NCBI RefSeq assembly: GCF_900476375.1
Contig: NZ_UPPP01000057.1
Span: forward strand, 1-64,000
Direction: 5' to 3'
Source: Allolucifera butyrica
GTDB lineage: Bacteria; Bacillota; Negativicutes; Sporomusales; UPPP01
Length of the DNA stretch: 64,000 nucleotides
Positions within the stretch are counted from its first letter, which is position 1. Each line of letters begins with the position of its first letter. Shown piece after piece: positions 1 to 7,843 of this stretch. The translations under genes were made by a program, and so were the position numbers. The notes beneath the pieces were generated by a model. The model worked only from the letters and a program-made list of their open reading frames with translations. It had not been told where the DNA came from and did no database searches.

Positions 1-338
1 TCTCTAACAGTTGTATAGCCGCCTTTATAGCCTCGTGCTTTGAGTTCTTGGAATAGGGTCGTGGCATTGTAAAAGACTTCCGGCGCACGGCCTTGTAGAA
101 ACGGGAAATATTCGTCCAGAATACCCGGTTTATTCCTGGTACGCTGGTATCCGCTCCTTTGCTGGGTACGTAGCACCTTGCGAATGGTATTTCTACTCAC
201 CCCTAGGTCGCGGCTAATTTGTTTAATTCTCTTACCTGCCTTTGCCATTGCACGAACTTCGGACCACTGGTCTTGCGAAAGCATTTGTTCTTCACTCCCA
301 TGACCTTGCTCATGGGGAAATGTTTTCTGGTTGTCCAT
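1..338 (-). CDS. istA: IS21-family transposase IstA, N-terminal part
   Basis: This would be the large transposase of the insertion sequence, which binds the IS ends and carries out strand transfer with the IstB ATPase. The visible 112 residues begin MDNQKTFPHEQ and contain a helix-turn-helix (IKQISRDLGVSRNTIRKVLR, about residues 38-57), followed by the YFPFLQ...ELKARGYKGGYTTVR stretch typical of IstA N-termini. The DDE catalytic core would lie beyond the left window edge. The ATG at 338 follows a clear AGGAGGGA ribosome site. No stop occurs in the visible frame, so the gene may be intact. Confidence 0.85.
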   Translation of the reverse strand, partial: MDNQKTFPHEQGHGSEEQMLSQDQWSEVRAMAKAGKRIKQISRDLGVSRNTIRKVLRTQQRSGYQRTRNKPGILDEYFPFLQGRAPEVFYNATTLFQELKARGYKGGYTTVR

Positions 339-411
339 ATTTTTCCCTCCTTTTTTGGGAGGGGTCAATTTTCAATTGCCATATAGGGTCATTTTATCAG
401 CGCCAATAACA
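1..411 (-). mobile_element. IS21-family insertion sequence, one end
   Basis: The transposase fragment below starts 73 bases from an apparent element end. The end reads inward from about 411 as TGTTATTGGCGCTGATAAAA, and subterminal repeats of the GGGTCA type (361-367 and 386-391) follow, as is usual for IS21-family termini. Only this end is in the window, so the target duplication and total length cannot be seen. The insertion lies inside the reading frame of the next gene. Confidence 0.75.
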
Positions 412-928
412 CTATGTCGTAGCCAATAGTCAATGGTCCCCATTTCTTTATCATTCTTAGTTCTCCGCTTTCTATTAAATCTTTAAATGCCTTATAAATA
501 GAATTAGGATACTTAGGAAAAAAACTACCCGTTATGTCGCCTAAAAAGCCCCCAGTTGGATTACTGGGTAAACCTCCGGTAGGATTACTAGGAAAGCCAC
601 CAGTTGGGTCGCTTGGAGTACCACCCGTTGGATCACCAGGCAGATCCATCGCCGCAGCCAATACCATATTTTGATTACTTGCACCCTGTGCTTGAGTGCT
701 GTTTGTTACCATCGAAGCATTATTAAGAATGCTTTGCATGGTATAGGTTGCACTAGACGCATTTGTTTCTCCTAAAGAAACTACGTATGCTGGGCTAAAT
801 GTAGAAGTGGTAGAATTAGTTTCATTTGCCAAGGATGAGTTTGTTGTTGATGTTTTTACCGTTACTGATTGACTAGATAAAGGTGTACCCAATTCCCCCA
901 TACTGGAGCTTGTTAAACTGTTAATCAT
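389..928 (-). CDS. Repeat-rich hypothetical protein truncated by the IS21 element
   Basis: The function is not recognised. The 179 residues are rich in Ser, Thr and Asn and carry about four copies of an eight-residue repeat of the form DPTGGxPS/NPTGGxPS (about residues 98-128). The ATG at 928 follows AAGGAGGTTATTTC. The last residues (about VLLALIK) and the stop codon are encoded by the terminal sequence of the IS21 element, so the native C-terminus has been lost. It is probably host rather than phage DNA because it lies outside the prophage gene order. Confidence 0.6.
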   Translation of the reverse strand: MINSLTSSSMGELGTPLSSQSVTVKTSTTNSSLANETNSTTSTFSPAYVVSLGETNASSATYTMQSILNNASMVTNSTQAQGASNQNMVLAAAMDLPGDPTGGTPSDPTGGFPSNPTGGLPSNPTGGFLGDITGSFFPKYPNSIYKAFKDLIESGELRMIKKWGPLTIGYDIVLLALIK

Positions 929-1117
929 GAAATAACCTCCTTGTTTTTTGCCAATAGACTCCTTTCTATTGGGCTCGCTCGAATCACATCAAAAGCAAAT
1001 TCTTTTTAACTTCCAAGATATGTTTTCTCTGTTAAACATTATATATCATAAATAAAAATTAGCAATATAAAAAAACAACATTTTCAATGTATTGTTTTAC
1101 ATTTTTATACATACAAG

Positions 1118-1145
1118 CAAAAAAGCCAGTCATTTCTGACCAGCT
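1118..1145 (-). terminator. Rho-independent terminator after the 77-residue gene
   Basis: Read on the minus strand, a nine-pair stem (AGCTGGTCA with TGACTGGCT, loop GAAA) is followed directly by a run of T. It lies 17 bases after the stop of the gene at 1162-1395. Confidence 0.8.
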
Positions 1146-1161
1146 ATAAAACAATTAAGTT

Positions 1162-1395
1162 TTATTTCTTTTCCACAAACCAACGTCCCTCGTCGCAAAA
1201 CAGGAAAAATTCCCGCCGACCTATCCGGCAAGTGTAACGCATACCACAGCCCCCGCCCTTTAAAGATGCCGCCTGCCGGGCATCCAGGACCCGGTCAATC
1301 TCGAATACCCGCCCGTCTTCCCATTTCAGGGATAATGGCCGGATTTTTCCCTCGATGTCATGGACTGCAATAACTTCTACGAATACCTTGCCCAT
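1162..1395 (-). CDS. Conserved 77-residue protein under an SOS-type promoter
   Basis: This looks like a small conserved Firmicutes protein that in other genomes often neighbours DNA polymerase IV-type genes; that recollection could not be checked here. It is beta-rich with a conserved-looking WEDGRxFEIDxVLDxR segment (about residues 25-40), GMRYTCRIGRRE (51-62) and a C-terminal RWFVEKK. It has its own promoter and terminator, so it is a single-gene unit. A LexA-box-like palindrome overlaps the expected transcription start, suggesting DNA-damage control. It is probably the host gene bordering the prophage. Confidence 0.75.
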   Translation of the reverse strand: MGKVFVEVIAVHDIEGKIRPLSLKWEDGRVFEIDRVLDARQAASLKGGGCGMRYTCRIGRREFFLFCDEGRWFVEKK

Positions 1396-1412
1396 TTTTT
1401 CACGCCCTCGCA

Positions 1413-1462
1413 GAACATATGTTTGTATCTCAATTATAAGAGCTGCACGGGTAGGAGATCAA
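1413..1462 (-). promoter_or_regulatory. Sigma-A promoter with LexA-like box
   Basis: On the minus strand a -35 TTGATC (1457-1462), an 18-base spacer and a perfect -10 TATAAT (1433-1438) precede the 77-residue gene. The palindrome AGAACATATGTTTG (1412-1425) sits at the expected start of transcription and matches the Gram-positive LexA/DinR consensus CGAACATATGTTCG at 12 of 14 positions. Repression by LexA and SOS induction are inferred from this position and match. Confidence 0.6.
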
Positions 1463-1487
1463 GGAGTGTGTTATAGGTAAATGTTGG

Positions 1488-1523
1488 AAAAAAGCCTGGA
1501 TAGTGAATAAACGTAATCCGGGC
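1488..1523 (-). terminator. Terminator after the LamG/Fn3 gene
   Basis: On the minus strand GCCCGGAT pairs with ATCCAGGC (one mismatch) around a 14-base loop, followed by TTTTTT. It lies eight bases past the stop of the gene at 1532 and marks the left end of phage-type transcription. Confidence 0.6.
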
Positions 1524-1531
1524 AAAATTAT

Positions 1532-2665
1532 TTACTTTGTAAGTTCCATAACCTCAAAACTGATGATTTTTTCAAACATCAGATATTCTTTCCGGTTTTT
1601 AAATTCTCCGACATTGTAAGTCTTATCGAAGCTGTAGTATGCGTTACCGGTACCAACGGTACGATTGCACCACTCGATGAATTTATTAATTTCATTGTCA
1701 GACAGCTCGTACTCTCGCTCGCTTGAGTCTAACATGGTAATTCGCAAAAGACCGTGCCCACTTGGCGCTATCGGAGTTGCAGAAGCTTCATTCGAATTGG
1801 CACTTTCATTACCATTACTGTCTACTACAGTTACAACATAGTAATAGGTAGTACCATTAGTTACCGTGTTATCAACATAGCTTGTAGTGGTAACATTGCT
1901 TGCTACAGTAGTATATGGGCCACCGGAGGTTGCTGCACGTTTTACGTTATAGCTGGTTGCTCCATCAACAGCGTCCCATGAAAGCGTTACTTGGGCATCA
2001 CCGGCAATAGCAGTTAAGTTGGTTGGTGCTGTAGCCGCAAAGTTTGATGTCCATCGAGCAACATTTGAAACACGGAATTCATCAATATAACCTTGAAACG
2101 TATTTTGGTTTTTATCAAAATATTTTCCAATAGCAGGATTACCATTACTGGGGGCTAATGATGCTGAAGAAGTCAAAGTACCTTTGAGGGTACCGTTTTG
2201 AAAACCATAGAAAGTACTTCCTTTTCTTACTACAGCATAATGAGTCCATGAATTTAAAATTGCAGTTCCCAAAAGAAGTGTACCCACATCCCATGATGTA
2301 TTATCACCGGAAAAAACGCACGAAATTCCAGTCCCGTGAACATCAACATTACCTATCAGAAATGATGTATATGCTGTGGTATCTGCTCCATCTCTAACAA
2401 ATACACTCCGATTATTTCCATCTCCAGTTTCTCTATATTCCCACCAATCTACAGTAAAATCTCCATTACCAAAATCAAAATCCGTACTATTCGATGTTGT
2501 TAAATATTGATTAGTTCCATTTAAAAATAACGATGCACCACCAAATTTTGACTGTGCAGTACTAGTAGCAGCACCATTCTGGGCTGTCCACACTTTCCCG
2601 CTCTCGTCAGTAATACCACCGTCAAAATGCAATAATGATACTGTGTATTGGTCCATTTGATACAT
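1532..2665 (-). CDS. LamG-like lectin plus fibronectin type III protein
   Basis: This is probably a carbohydrate-binding phage appendage or surface protein. Residues about 1-210 form a LamG/concanavalin-like jelly roll (TVSLLHFDGGITDESG, KFGGASLFLNG, FTVDWWEYRETGDGNN, GYIDEFRVSNVARW). Residues about 213-298 form a fibronectin III domain (GDAQVTLSWDAVDGATSYNV, TTYYYVVTVVDSNGNES). The last 70 residues are unassigned. There is no signal peptide. The ATG at 2665 follows GGAGGTATAATTTT. It lies beyond the terminator of the lysis genes and has its own terminator, so it is a separate unit. It could be a receptor-binding fibre or a lysogenic conversion gene. Confidence 0.7.
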   Translation of the reverse strand: MYQMDQYTVSLLHFDGGITDESGKVWTAQNGAATSTAQSKFGGASLFLNGTNQYLTTSNSTDFDFGNGDFTVDWWEYRETGDGNNRSVFVRDGADTTAYTSFLIGNVDVHGTGISCVFSGDNTSWDVGTLLLGTAILNSWTHYAVVRKGSTFYGFQNGTLKGTLTSSASLAPSNGNPAIGKYFDKNQNTFQGYIDEFRVSNVARWTSNFAATAPTNLTAIAGDAQVTLSWDAVDGATSYNVKRAATSGGPYTTVASNVTTTSYVDNTVTNGTTYYYVVTVVDSNGNESANSNEASATPIAPSGHGLLRITMLDSSEREYELSDNEINKFIEWCNRTVGTGNAYYSFDKTYNVGEFKNRKEYLMFEKIISFEVMELTK

Positions 2666-2808
2666 AAAATTATACCTCCATTTTTTTATTAGCCGACAAT
2701 AGCCAAGGAACTCTTTATTTAGTGTGTTTTTTCCTGTCTATCAGCTTTCACTTATATAAATTCATTCCAGCTTCTTATTTAAACGGGTAAACCTTTTTTA
2801 CAAAAAAT

Positions 2809-2838
2809 AAAAAAAGAGCCGGCCATCGCTGACCGGCT
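2809..2838 (-). terminator. Terminator closing the late/lysis operon
   Basis: On the minus strand AGCCGGTC pairs with GGCCGGCT (one G-T pair) and is followed by CTTTTTTT. It lies about 20 bases after the stop of the gene at 2858. Confidence 0.8.
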
Positions 2839-2857
2839 AAACCTAGGGGGAGAACTG

Positions 2858-3475
2858 CTATTTCATTATCGGAAACTGTATCCCGCCAACAATTGTTTTT
2901 TTGTCTCCATAGGCCCACCAGCTTATAGACCCTGTCAATGGACCATTTATCTCTAATGCCGGCCCGTTCCTTGACCATCCAACACCGGCATTCATGACCG
3001 GCTTCGGCGTTGTCACATTAATATGTATTTCGGACTGATCTGTAATAACCAGCTTCCCGTTTTCAAATTTCGTATTTTCCTGGACATTATCCGGAACTTC
3101 ATAGTCCTTTCCGTTCACTTTCACATAAATTTTTCCTTGCCTATTATCGAACTGCACATCTGTCTTTTCCTGGACCTGTTTTATGGTTCCATCCGGCTGC
3201 TGAACGGTCGTGGTTTCCTTCGGTACATAAACAATTTCATGAGTAACGGTGTTTTGCCCCTGAATATACACGGTTTTCAGATCATCCGCTTTCGCCGACG
3301 CGCCGGTAGTAGTGACGTTGATCGTGGGAACCGTACTTTTTTGTGCCTGCTCTAAGATGTGCTGCTTCCACTGCTGGTATTCCCGATAGCCAAAAACAAG
3401 CAGGGCCAGCACTAATGCCAGCCCCACAAGATATTTCCAATGCTCTCTTATGAAAGCGATGAATTTTTCTTTCAT
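2858..3475 (-). CDS. Membrane-anchored protein at the end of the lysis cassette, spanin candidate
   Basis: The 205 residues start with a basic stretch and one membrane helix (about residues 13-29, YLVGLALVLALLVFGYREY), then a charged region and a long soluble part rich in beta structure (KTVYIQGQNTVTHEIVYVPK, GKIYVKVNGKDYEVPDN). The C-terminus, ending WWAYGDKKTIVGGIQFPIMK, looks like a short beta-sheet tail. It is the last gene of the cassette holin, lysozyme, small membrane protein and this protein, with a TAATG overlap. In a diderm host a protein linking inner and outer envelope (spanin) is expected in this position, but no spanin family is recognised. Function is inferred from position and topology only. 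Confidence 0.55.
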   Translation of the reverse strand: MKEKFIAFIREHWKYLVGLALVLALLVFGYREYQQWKQHILEQAQKSTVPTINVTTTGASAKADDLKTVYIQGQNTVTHEIVYVPKETTTVQQPDGTIKQVQEKTDVQFDNRQGKIYVKVNGKDYEVPDNVQENTKFENGKLVITDQSEIHINVTTPKPVMNAGVGWSRNGPALEINGPLTGSISWWAYGDKKTIVGGIQFPIMK

Positions 3476-3735
3476 TATATTACTCCAAACACTTTTAACA
3501 GAATAGCCGCTCCGGCAACATACTTCACAACCGGCAAGATATAAGTATTCACAACAGTAACCGCTTCTTTAATTTTGGCTTTTACTTTCGCCTGTGCTTC
3601 CGCTTTTTTCGCGGCAATAGCGGCCTTTACTACACTATAAAACTCGTTCCATTCTTCTTCCGAGAGTGAAATGAGTTGGTCCGCTGTAAGCTTGGACAAA
3701 TCCACTCCATCAACCGTTTTGTTTCCATCAGACAT
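3475..3735 (-). CDS. Small membrane protein, second holin or lysis accessory
   Basis: The 86 residues consist of a charged N-terminal half, an Ala/Lys-rich helix (KAAIAAKKAEAQAKVKAKIK) and one hydrophobic C-terminal segment (TYILPVVKYVAGAAILLKVF). The ATG at 3735 is chosen because it follows GGAGGAATGCAAA; an upstream in-frame ATG at 3762 has no such site. It sits between the endolysin and the anchored protein at 2858. A single C-terminal membrane helix suits a tail-anchored lysis accessory. The family is not recognised. Confidence 0.6.
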   Translation of the reverse strand: MSDGNKTVDGVDLSKLTADQLISLSEEEWNEFYSVVKAAIAAKKAEAQAKVKAKIKEAVTVVNTYILPVVKYVAGAAILLKVFGVI

Positions 3736-3800
3736 TTTGCATTCCTCCAGTTTTATTTCCATATTAAAACCACCGCCAAATTCAGCGGTGGCCCTAAAAC

Positions 3801-4382
3801 TTACCCGTAATATTCGTCTCCGTCAAAATCTTGGCCATTAATGCTAAAAGAGTCCGTGTACTGCCACATCCTGGCCTGCGAGAAATCGTTACTGCTTCCC
3901 CACTGAGCATTCCAATACGGTACATAATTGGCCAATTGGGAAGTGTCAATTACACCCGTCAGCCATGAGTAGGAAGCGTAAATCCCAACATGCTGATATC
4001 CGGCTTCATTCAGCGCACAGATAAAGGCAGAACACATATCCGTGATAGTTTGATTGTCTGGCATCCCATTCCGTTCCTTATAGCCGTCCGCATCCTCCAT
4101 GTCATACCAAATACCTAATTCCGGATTGACCCCATAATCCTGCATAATCCCCTGAACATACTGTGCTTCGTCCTTGGCTTCATCGACAGTCAGAGCGTAA
4201 CTGTAAAAATACACGCCAATTTTCAGGCCGGCCTCCAAGGCCCCATTCACGTTGTTGGCAAAGTTTCCGTCAAGATGACGAAGACCATAACCCAGCCGGA
4301 TTATAGCAAATTCGCAGCCAGCATCCACTACAGATTGCCAATCAACAGTACCATTATTTTCGCTTATATCAATACCCTTCAT
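3801..4382 (-). CDS. GH25 muramidase endolysin
   Basis: This phage lysozyme cleaves the N-acetylmuramic acid to N-acetylglucosamine bond of peptidoglycan at the end of infection. The 193 residues are a single glycoside hydrolase 25 barrel: GIDISENNG with the first catalytic-site Asp at residue 5, GVYFYSYALTVDEAKDEA (56-73), and the DxE pair in WYDMEDAD (Asp94, Glu96). There is no cell-wall-binding domain, which is normal when the outer membrane is the remaining barrier. The start overlaps the holin stop by four bases (ATGA). Confidence 0.92.
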   Translation of the reverse strand: MKGIDISENNGTVDWQSVVDAGCEFAIIRLGYGLRHLDGNFANNVNGALEAGLKIGVYFYSYALTVDEAKDEAQYVQGIMQDYGVNPELGIWYDMEDADGYKERNGMPDNQTITDMCSAFICALNEAGYQHVGIYASYSWLTGVIDTSQLANYVPYWNAQWGSSNDFSQARMWQYTDSFSINGQDFDGDEYYG

Positions 4383-4801
4383 ATTTTAACCCCCTTCTCT
4401 TCTCTAAGTTGAATTAACTTATCCCTGATAAACTGCGGGATATACTCGCCATACCCCGCCCTATCAATGTTTTCGCAAATGCTCATGCCTTCCATGCCGG
4501 CATATCCGAAAATGGCCATACTCCGAAATATATGCTGCAGTCCCATGGAAACGTCCAGCATATTAGCAAACGCCACCACTGCCAAAATCGTTATCTTTCG
4601 GCCAAGACCATTAAAACCGCGCTGACTACTTAGCGTTCCCGTCTTCCAGGCAGCTACCATCCCCGTTCCGTAATCAACGCAGATGAGCACCAACAGTGCT
4701 TTAATTGGCGCATCCATTCCTCCGACAAGAAAAGAAAAAACTGCGCCTATGGCTGAAAATATACCCATAATACGGAGCTCCGTTTGTGTATATTCAATCA
4801 C
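4379..4801 (-). CDS. Phage holin, phi-LC3/Cph1-like (holin_4) family
   Basis: The holin forms inner-membrane lesions that release the endolysin. The 140 residues contain about three hydrophobic segments (IMGIFSAIGAVFSFLVGG, APIKALLVLICVDYGTGM, ITILAVVAFANMLDVSMG) and the family signature DYGTGMVAAWKTGTLSSQ...G. The C-terminal part (FGYAGMEGMSICENIDRAG) is also typical. The GTG at 4801 is preferred over the ATG at 4819 because AGGAGG lies seven bases before it. It is followed directly by the GH25 lysozyme gene. Confidence 0.88.
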   Translation of the reverse strand: MIEYTQTELRIMGIFSAIGAVFSFLVGGMDAPIKALLVLICVDYGTGMVAAWKTGTLSSQRGFNGLGRKITILAVVAFANMLDVSMGLQHIFRSMAIFGYAGMEGMSICENIDRAGYGEYIPQFIRDKLIQLREEKGVKI

Positions 4802-4911
4802 GTCCACCCCTCCTCTCAATAAGATACATTCAAAAAATACTAAAATTTAAACTATCTAAGACCTAAAAATAACCGCCATACCGCGGCAAGGTTCTCTTGG
4901 CACGTACCACC

Positions 4912-6765
4912 TCAATAATTTACCTTAACCCGATATCCACCCGTCAACCACTTAATTTTTAACGCGGTATTGCTAAACCGTGCCTCATAGTCAGCCCCAT
5001 TAACTGCTACCTTCCATTCCCCTTGCCCATCATACTGATATTTCAAATTATCGCAGAAAGCAGTATCTGTACTTGATGCCAGGCTTAGGACATACCCAAA
5101 CCGGACCTTGGTATAACCCATATCGATCAGCCAGGACTGCCACGGCGCCGAATCAAATTGCTCCTGGGTCATTCCTTGCGTGACTAGCCGAGTCACCCCT
5201 TCAGCGGAAGGGATAAACCGGCCATCGGCAATCATACCATCTGCGGAATTCACAGTATCAACGACTTGAACCCACTCTGAACCATTAAATGCCCACCAGG
5301 TTTTCCCTTGAATCCGGCTGGCTACATACCGGATCTTTCCTTCGCCGGCTTCCATGGTTACGCCGTCATTAACGTGAATCCAATCTATGACGCTGCAATT
5401 GGCTAGATCCAGATCTTCCGCCGCATAAATCAATTGGTCCGGCGGCACACAAGTCAACTGCAGCGTACCGGGCGCCGCTGCAGCATCCTCCTTGTAACAA
5501 AGAATCTTGTACTTGCCCAGTTGACCGAAAGCCGACTGCAGCGGCAGCGTATCCATTCCGTCACTAAGAAAAAAGGACTTTTTTTGCGCCTCTGAAAGAG
5601 CGAACCAACCTGACGAAACGGACTCCCAAGCAGTTATATATTTTTTGGCGCTATCATCCGTTGTCAGGAACAGAAACTTCGTTGAAGCCGCGACAACTAC
5701 TAAGATTCCCGGAATTGCCGCAACTTCAGTCAAGCCAGAAATTAGCACTGAAGTAGAACGATTCGTTGTAGTTCCGTCCCCCATCTGGCCTTTAGCGTTA
5801 TACCCACAAGCTTTTACTGTTCCATCCTCCATAAGAAAGATAGTATGATAACCGCCGGCAGCAACCTGTTTTACTTGACTTACGCCCGAAACTACTATCG
5901 GAGTGGAACGATTTGTTGTAGTTCCATCCCCTAGTTGGCCATAGTAATTATATCCACAAGCTTTTACCTTTCCTTCCTCCATTAAAAAGACCGTATGAAT
6001 GACTCCGGCCGCAATCTGCTTTACTCCAGTCAGTCCCAGAATCGTCACGGGAGTAGACTGATTCGTCGTGGTTCCATCTCCAAACTGGCCAAAACCGTTG
6101 TTTCCGCAGGCTTTTACTGTTCCGTCTTTCATAAGAAAAACAGAATAATTAGCGCCGATAGCAATTTGCTTTACCCCTGTTACTCCGGAAACAATCACTG
6201 GGATATACCGATCTGATATGCTCCCATCGCCAAGTTGTCCATTACTATTCAAACCACAAGCTTTTACTGTTCCGTCTTCCATTAAAAACATAGTATGCGT
6301 TTCTCCCGCAACAATCTGCTTTACGCCAACTAATCCGGAAATTATCACCCGAGTAGAACGGTTCGTTGTGGTTCCGTCCCCCAGTTGCCCATTACTGTTA
6401 TACCCGCAGCTTTGTACGGTTCCATCCTCCATTAGAAACACGGTGTGATAGGTTCCAGCCGCGATCTGCTTTACGCCAGTCAAACCCGGAATAATTGCCG
6501 GAGTAATATGACTTGTCGTGGTTCCATCTCCAAGCTGGCCAAAACCATTGTTTCCGCAGGCTTTTACTGTTCCGTCTTTCATTAAAAAGACCGTATGAAT
6601 AACTCCGGCCGCAATCTGTTTTACTCCGGTTACCTCTAAAATAGCAACTGGTCTAGAACGGTCTGTTGTTGTTCCATCTCCTAACTGCCCCCCATTATTC
6701 AAACCACAAGCTTTTGCCGTTCCGTCGTTTAAAATAAAAAAAGAGGAATTAACATTTGCCCCCAC
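4912..6765 (-). CDS. Tail fibre-like protein with seven RCC1 propeller repeats
   Basis: Residues about 13-362 are seven tandem 50-residue RCC1 repeats, each with DGTVKACG, GQLGDGTTT, a Pro/Val-rich strand and GVKQIAAGxxHTVFLM, enough to close one seven-bladed beta propeller. The remaining 250 residues (AFGQLGKYKILCYKED, VIDWIHVND, YVASRIQGKTWW) look like a mixed tail-fibre region. The GTG at 6765 follows GGAGGTGATTTA and overlaps the previous stop as TAGTG. It is the last structural gene before the holin, where receptor-binding or host-contact proteins usually lie. RCC1 propellers bind proteins, lipids or chromatin in other systems; here a binding role on the virion is inferred. Confidence 0.8.
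   Translation of the reverse strand: MGANVNSSFFILNDGTAKACGLNNGGQLGDGTTTDRSRPVAILEVTGVKQIAAGVIHTVFLMKDGTVKACGNNGFGQLGDGTTTSHITPAIIPGLTGVKQIAAGTYHTVFLMEDGTVQSCGYNSNGQLGDGTTTNRSTRVIISGLVGVKQIVAGETHTMFLMEDGTVKACGLNSNGQLGDGSISDRYIPVIVSGVTGVKQIAIGANYSVFLMKDGTVKACGNNGFGQFGDGTTTNQSTPVTILGLTGVKQIAAGVIHTVFLMEEGKVKACGYNYYGQLGDGTTTNRSTPIVVSGVSQVKQVAAGGYHTIFLMEDGTVKACGYNAKGQMGDGTTTNRSTSVLISGLTEVAAIPGILVVVAASTKFLFLTTDDSAKKYITAWESVSSGWFALSEAQKKSFFLSDGMDTLPLQSAFGQLGKYKILCYKEDAAAAPGTLQLTCVPPDQLIYAAEDLDLANCSVIDWIHVNDGVTMEAGEGKIRYVASRIQGKTWWAFNGSEWVQVVDTVNSADGMIADGRFIPSAEGVTRLVTQGMTQEQFDSAPWQSWLIDMGYTKVRFGYVLSLASSTDTAFCDNLKYQYDGQGEWKVAVNGADYEARFSNTALKIKWLTGGYRVKVNY
5680..6729 (-). repeat. Seven tandem 150-bp RCC1-coding repeats
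   Basis: The same 150-base unit recurs seven times in frame. Units 2 and 5 share the segment encoding VKACGNNGFGQ, and units 1 and 5 share GVIHTVFLM, so unit-to-unit exchange is likely. The repeats are coding and degenerate, not a CRISPR array. Confidence 0.85.
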
Positions 6766-7841
6766 TAAATCACCTCCGTTTTCTCAACCGTTTTCCACTT
6801 CGTCGGGTCAACCCAATCGGATTCGCTATACTGCCCGGTTCCGTCCAAGGTACCTTTTATACTCAATGCTTCTTGATAGATTGTTTTCAGCCGCATCTGA
6901 CTGCTGACACCCGTCCCGCTGCCGACAAACTCAACATACCGCGAATCATAAACAAAGGAAGCAGCTGCCTCACTATCAAACTCGCAAACCGTCTGAACCT
7001 GGTCTACTATCCCTGCCTCTAATTTCAAAACGGTGGGCGCCAACCGGTTAAACTGGGGGTTGGGTGGAATAGATAAACTTTTTTCCGTATTCGCAACAAC
7101 GTCCGCAGCACTATTCCACTGATAGCTGTAGACGTTGCTATTGGAACCGGTTGCCATCCCGTCGGCAAAAGACCCCATGTACTGCCAAACCTTCCCCGGC
7201 TGATAGCTATAGTAACTCCTGCGCCCGCCCTGGCTTTCGTCCGCAGTAACAATATAGTTGTAGCCAATTTGAAGATCCGTAGCGGCCAATAAATCCGCCT
7301 TTGTGGCAAACTCTCCCCCAAACGTCCCCTGGACGCCGGCGGAGTCCTGCCATTGCACATCTCCGTCAGCAGTGGACTTTTTCACCAGGACCTGTCCGGT
7401 TGTACCGCCGGCCGGCACAGGAATTCGCTGGTTCAATTCCCCGATTCCAGACTGCAGTTCCTGAATCTTCTGGTTTGCCGCAGATAACCCGGCCTCCATA
7501 TCCGTTAGATCCACGGCCGATCCGAGCCGGCGCAAGATCCAGGTGACGGACCCGTCGTTGACGGAAGTTCCTTCGGCGACAGGCGCCACCAAGGCTACGG
7601 TATCCGATGTGCCAGCAGTGGTGCATTCCAAAAAACCCCAAGACGGCAGCTGATCCGTACGAACCAGGTCTCCTTTGCTGTAAGCGGCGCCAGGCTGCCA
7701 AAGCGCCCAATGGGCCTTGCTCTCGGTATGATTCGGCCCCAATGCCTTTTGATCGACAGCTTCAAAGGCTTCATTAATTTTGGTGCGGGAAACTAAATCC
7801 GTTCCTGCCAATAAAGGAATGGCCAAATTTTGTGTTTGCAT
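6765..7841 (-). CDS. Tail fibre or baseplate-collar protein
   Basis: The 358 residues are not assigned to a named family. They contain a carbohydrate-module-like segment (WQPGAAYSKGDLVRTDQLPSW, about residues 48-68), a coiled-coil stretch (MEAGLSAANQKIQELQSGIG, about 115-134) followed by a short collagen-poor trimer-type linker (PAGGTTGQVLVKKS), and a beta-rich C-terminus. The LVRTD...FLEC arrangement resembles carbohydrate-binding pieces of phage fibres. It lies between the J-like tip protein and the RCC1 protein, and shares an overlapping TAGTG junction with the latter. Confidence 0.6.
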   Translation of the reverse strand: MQTQNLAIPLLAGTDLVSRTKINEAFEAVDQKALGPNHTESKAHWALWQPGAAYSKGDLVRTDQLPSWGFLECTTAGTSDTVALVAPVAEGTSVNDGSVTWILRRLGSAVDLTDMEAGLSAANQKIQELQSGIGELNQRIPVPAGGTTGQVLVKKSTADGDVQWQDSAGVQGTFGGEFATKADLLAATDLQIGYNYIVTADESQGGRRSYYSYQPGKVWQYMGSFADGMATGSNSNVYSYQWNSAADVVANTEKSLSIPPNPQFNRLAPTVLKLEAGIVDQVQTVCEFDSEAAASFVYDSRYVEFVGSGTGVSSQMRLKTIYQEALSIKGTLDGTGQYSESDWVDPTKWKTVEKTEVI

Positions 7842-7843
7842 AT

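Noticed and set aside
4868-4913. T-box-like sequence (GGTGGTACGTG then hairpin and T-run, minus strand)
   Set aside because: It begins right after the stop of the RCC1 gene, so there is no room for the specifier stem, and the downstream gene is a holin. Coincidence is more likely.
5680-6729. Tandem repeats as CRISPR array
   Set aside because: Period of 150 bases, fully coding, degenerate, and explained by RCC1 repeats.
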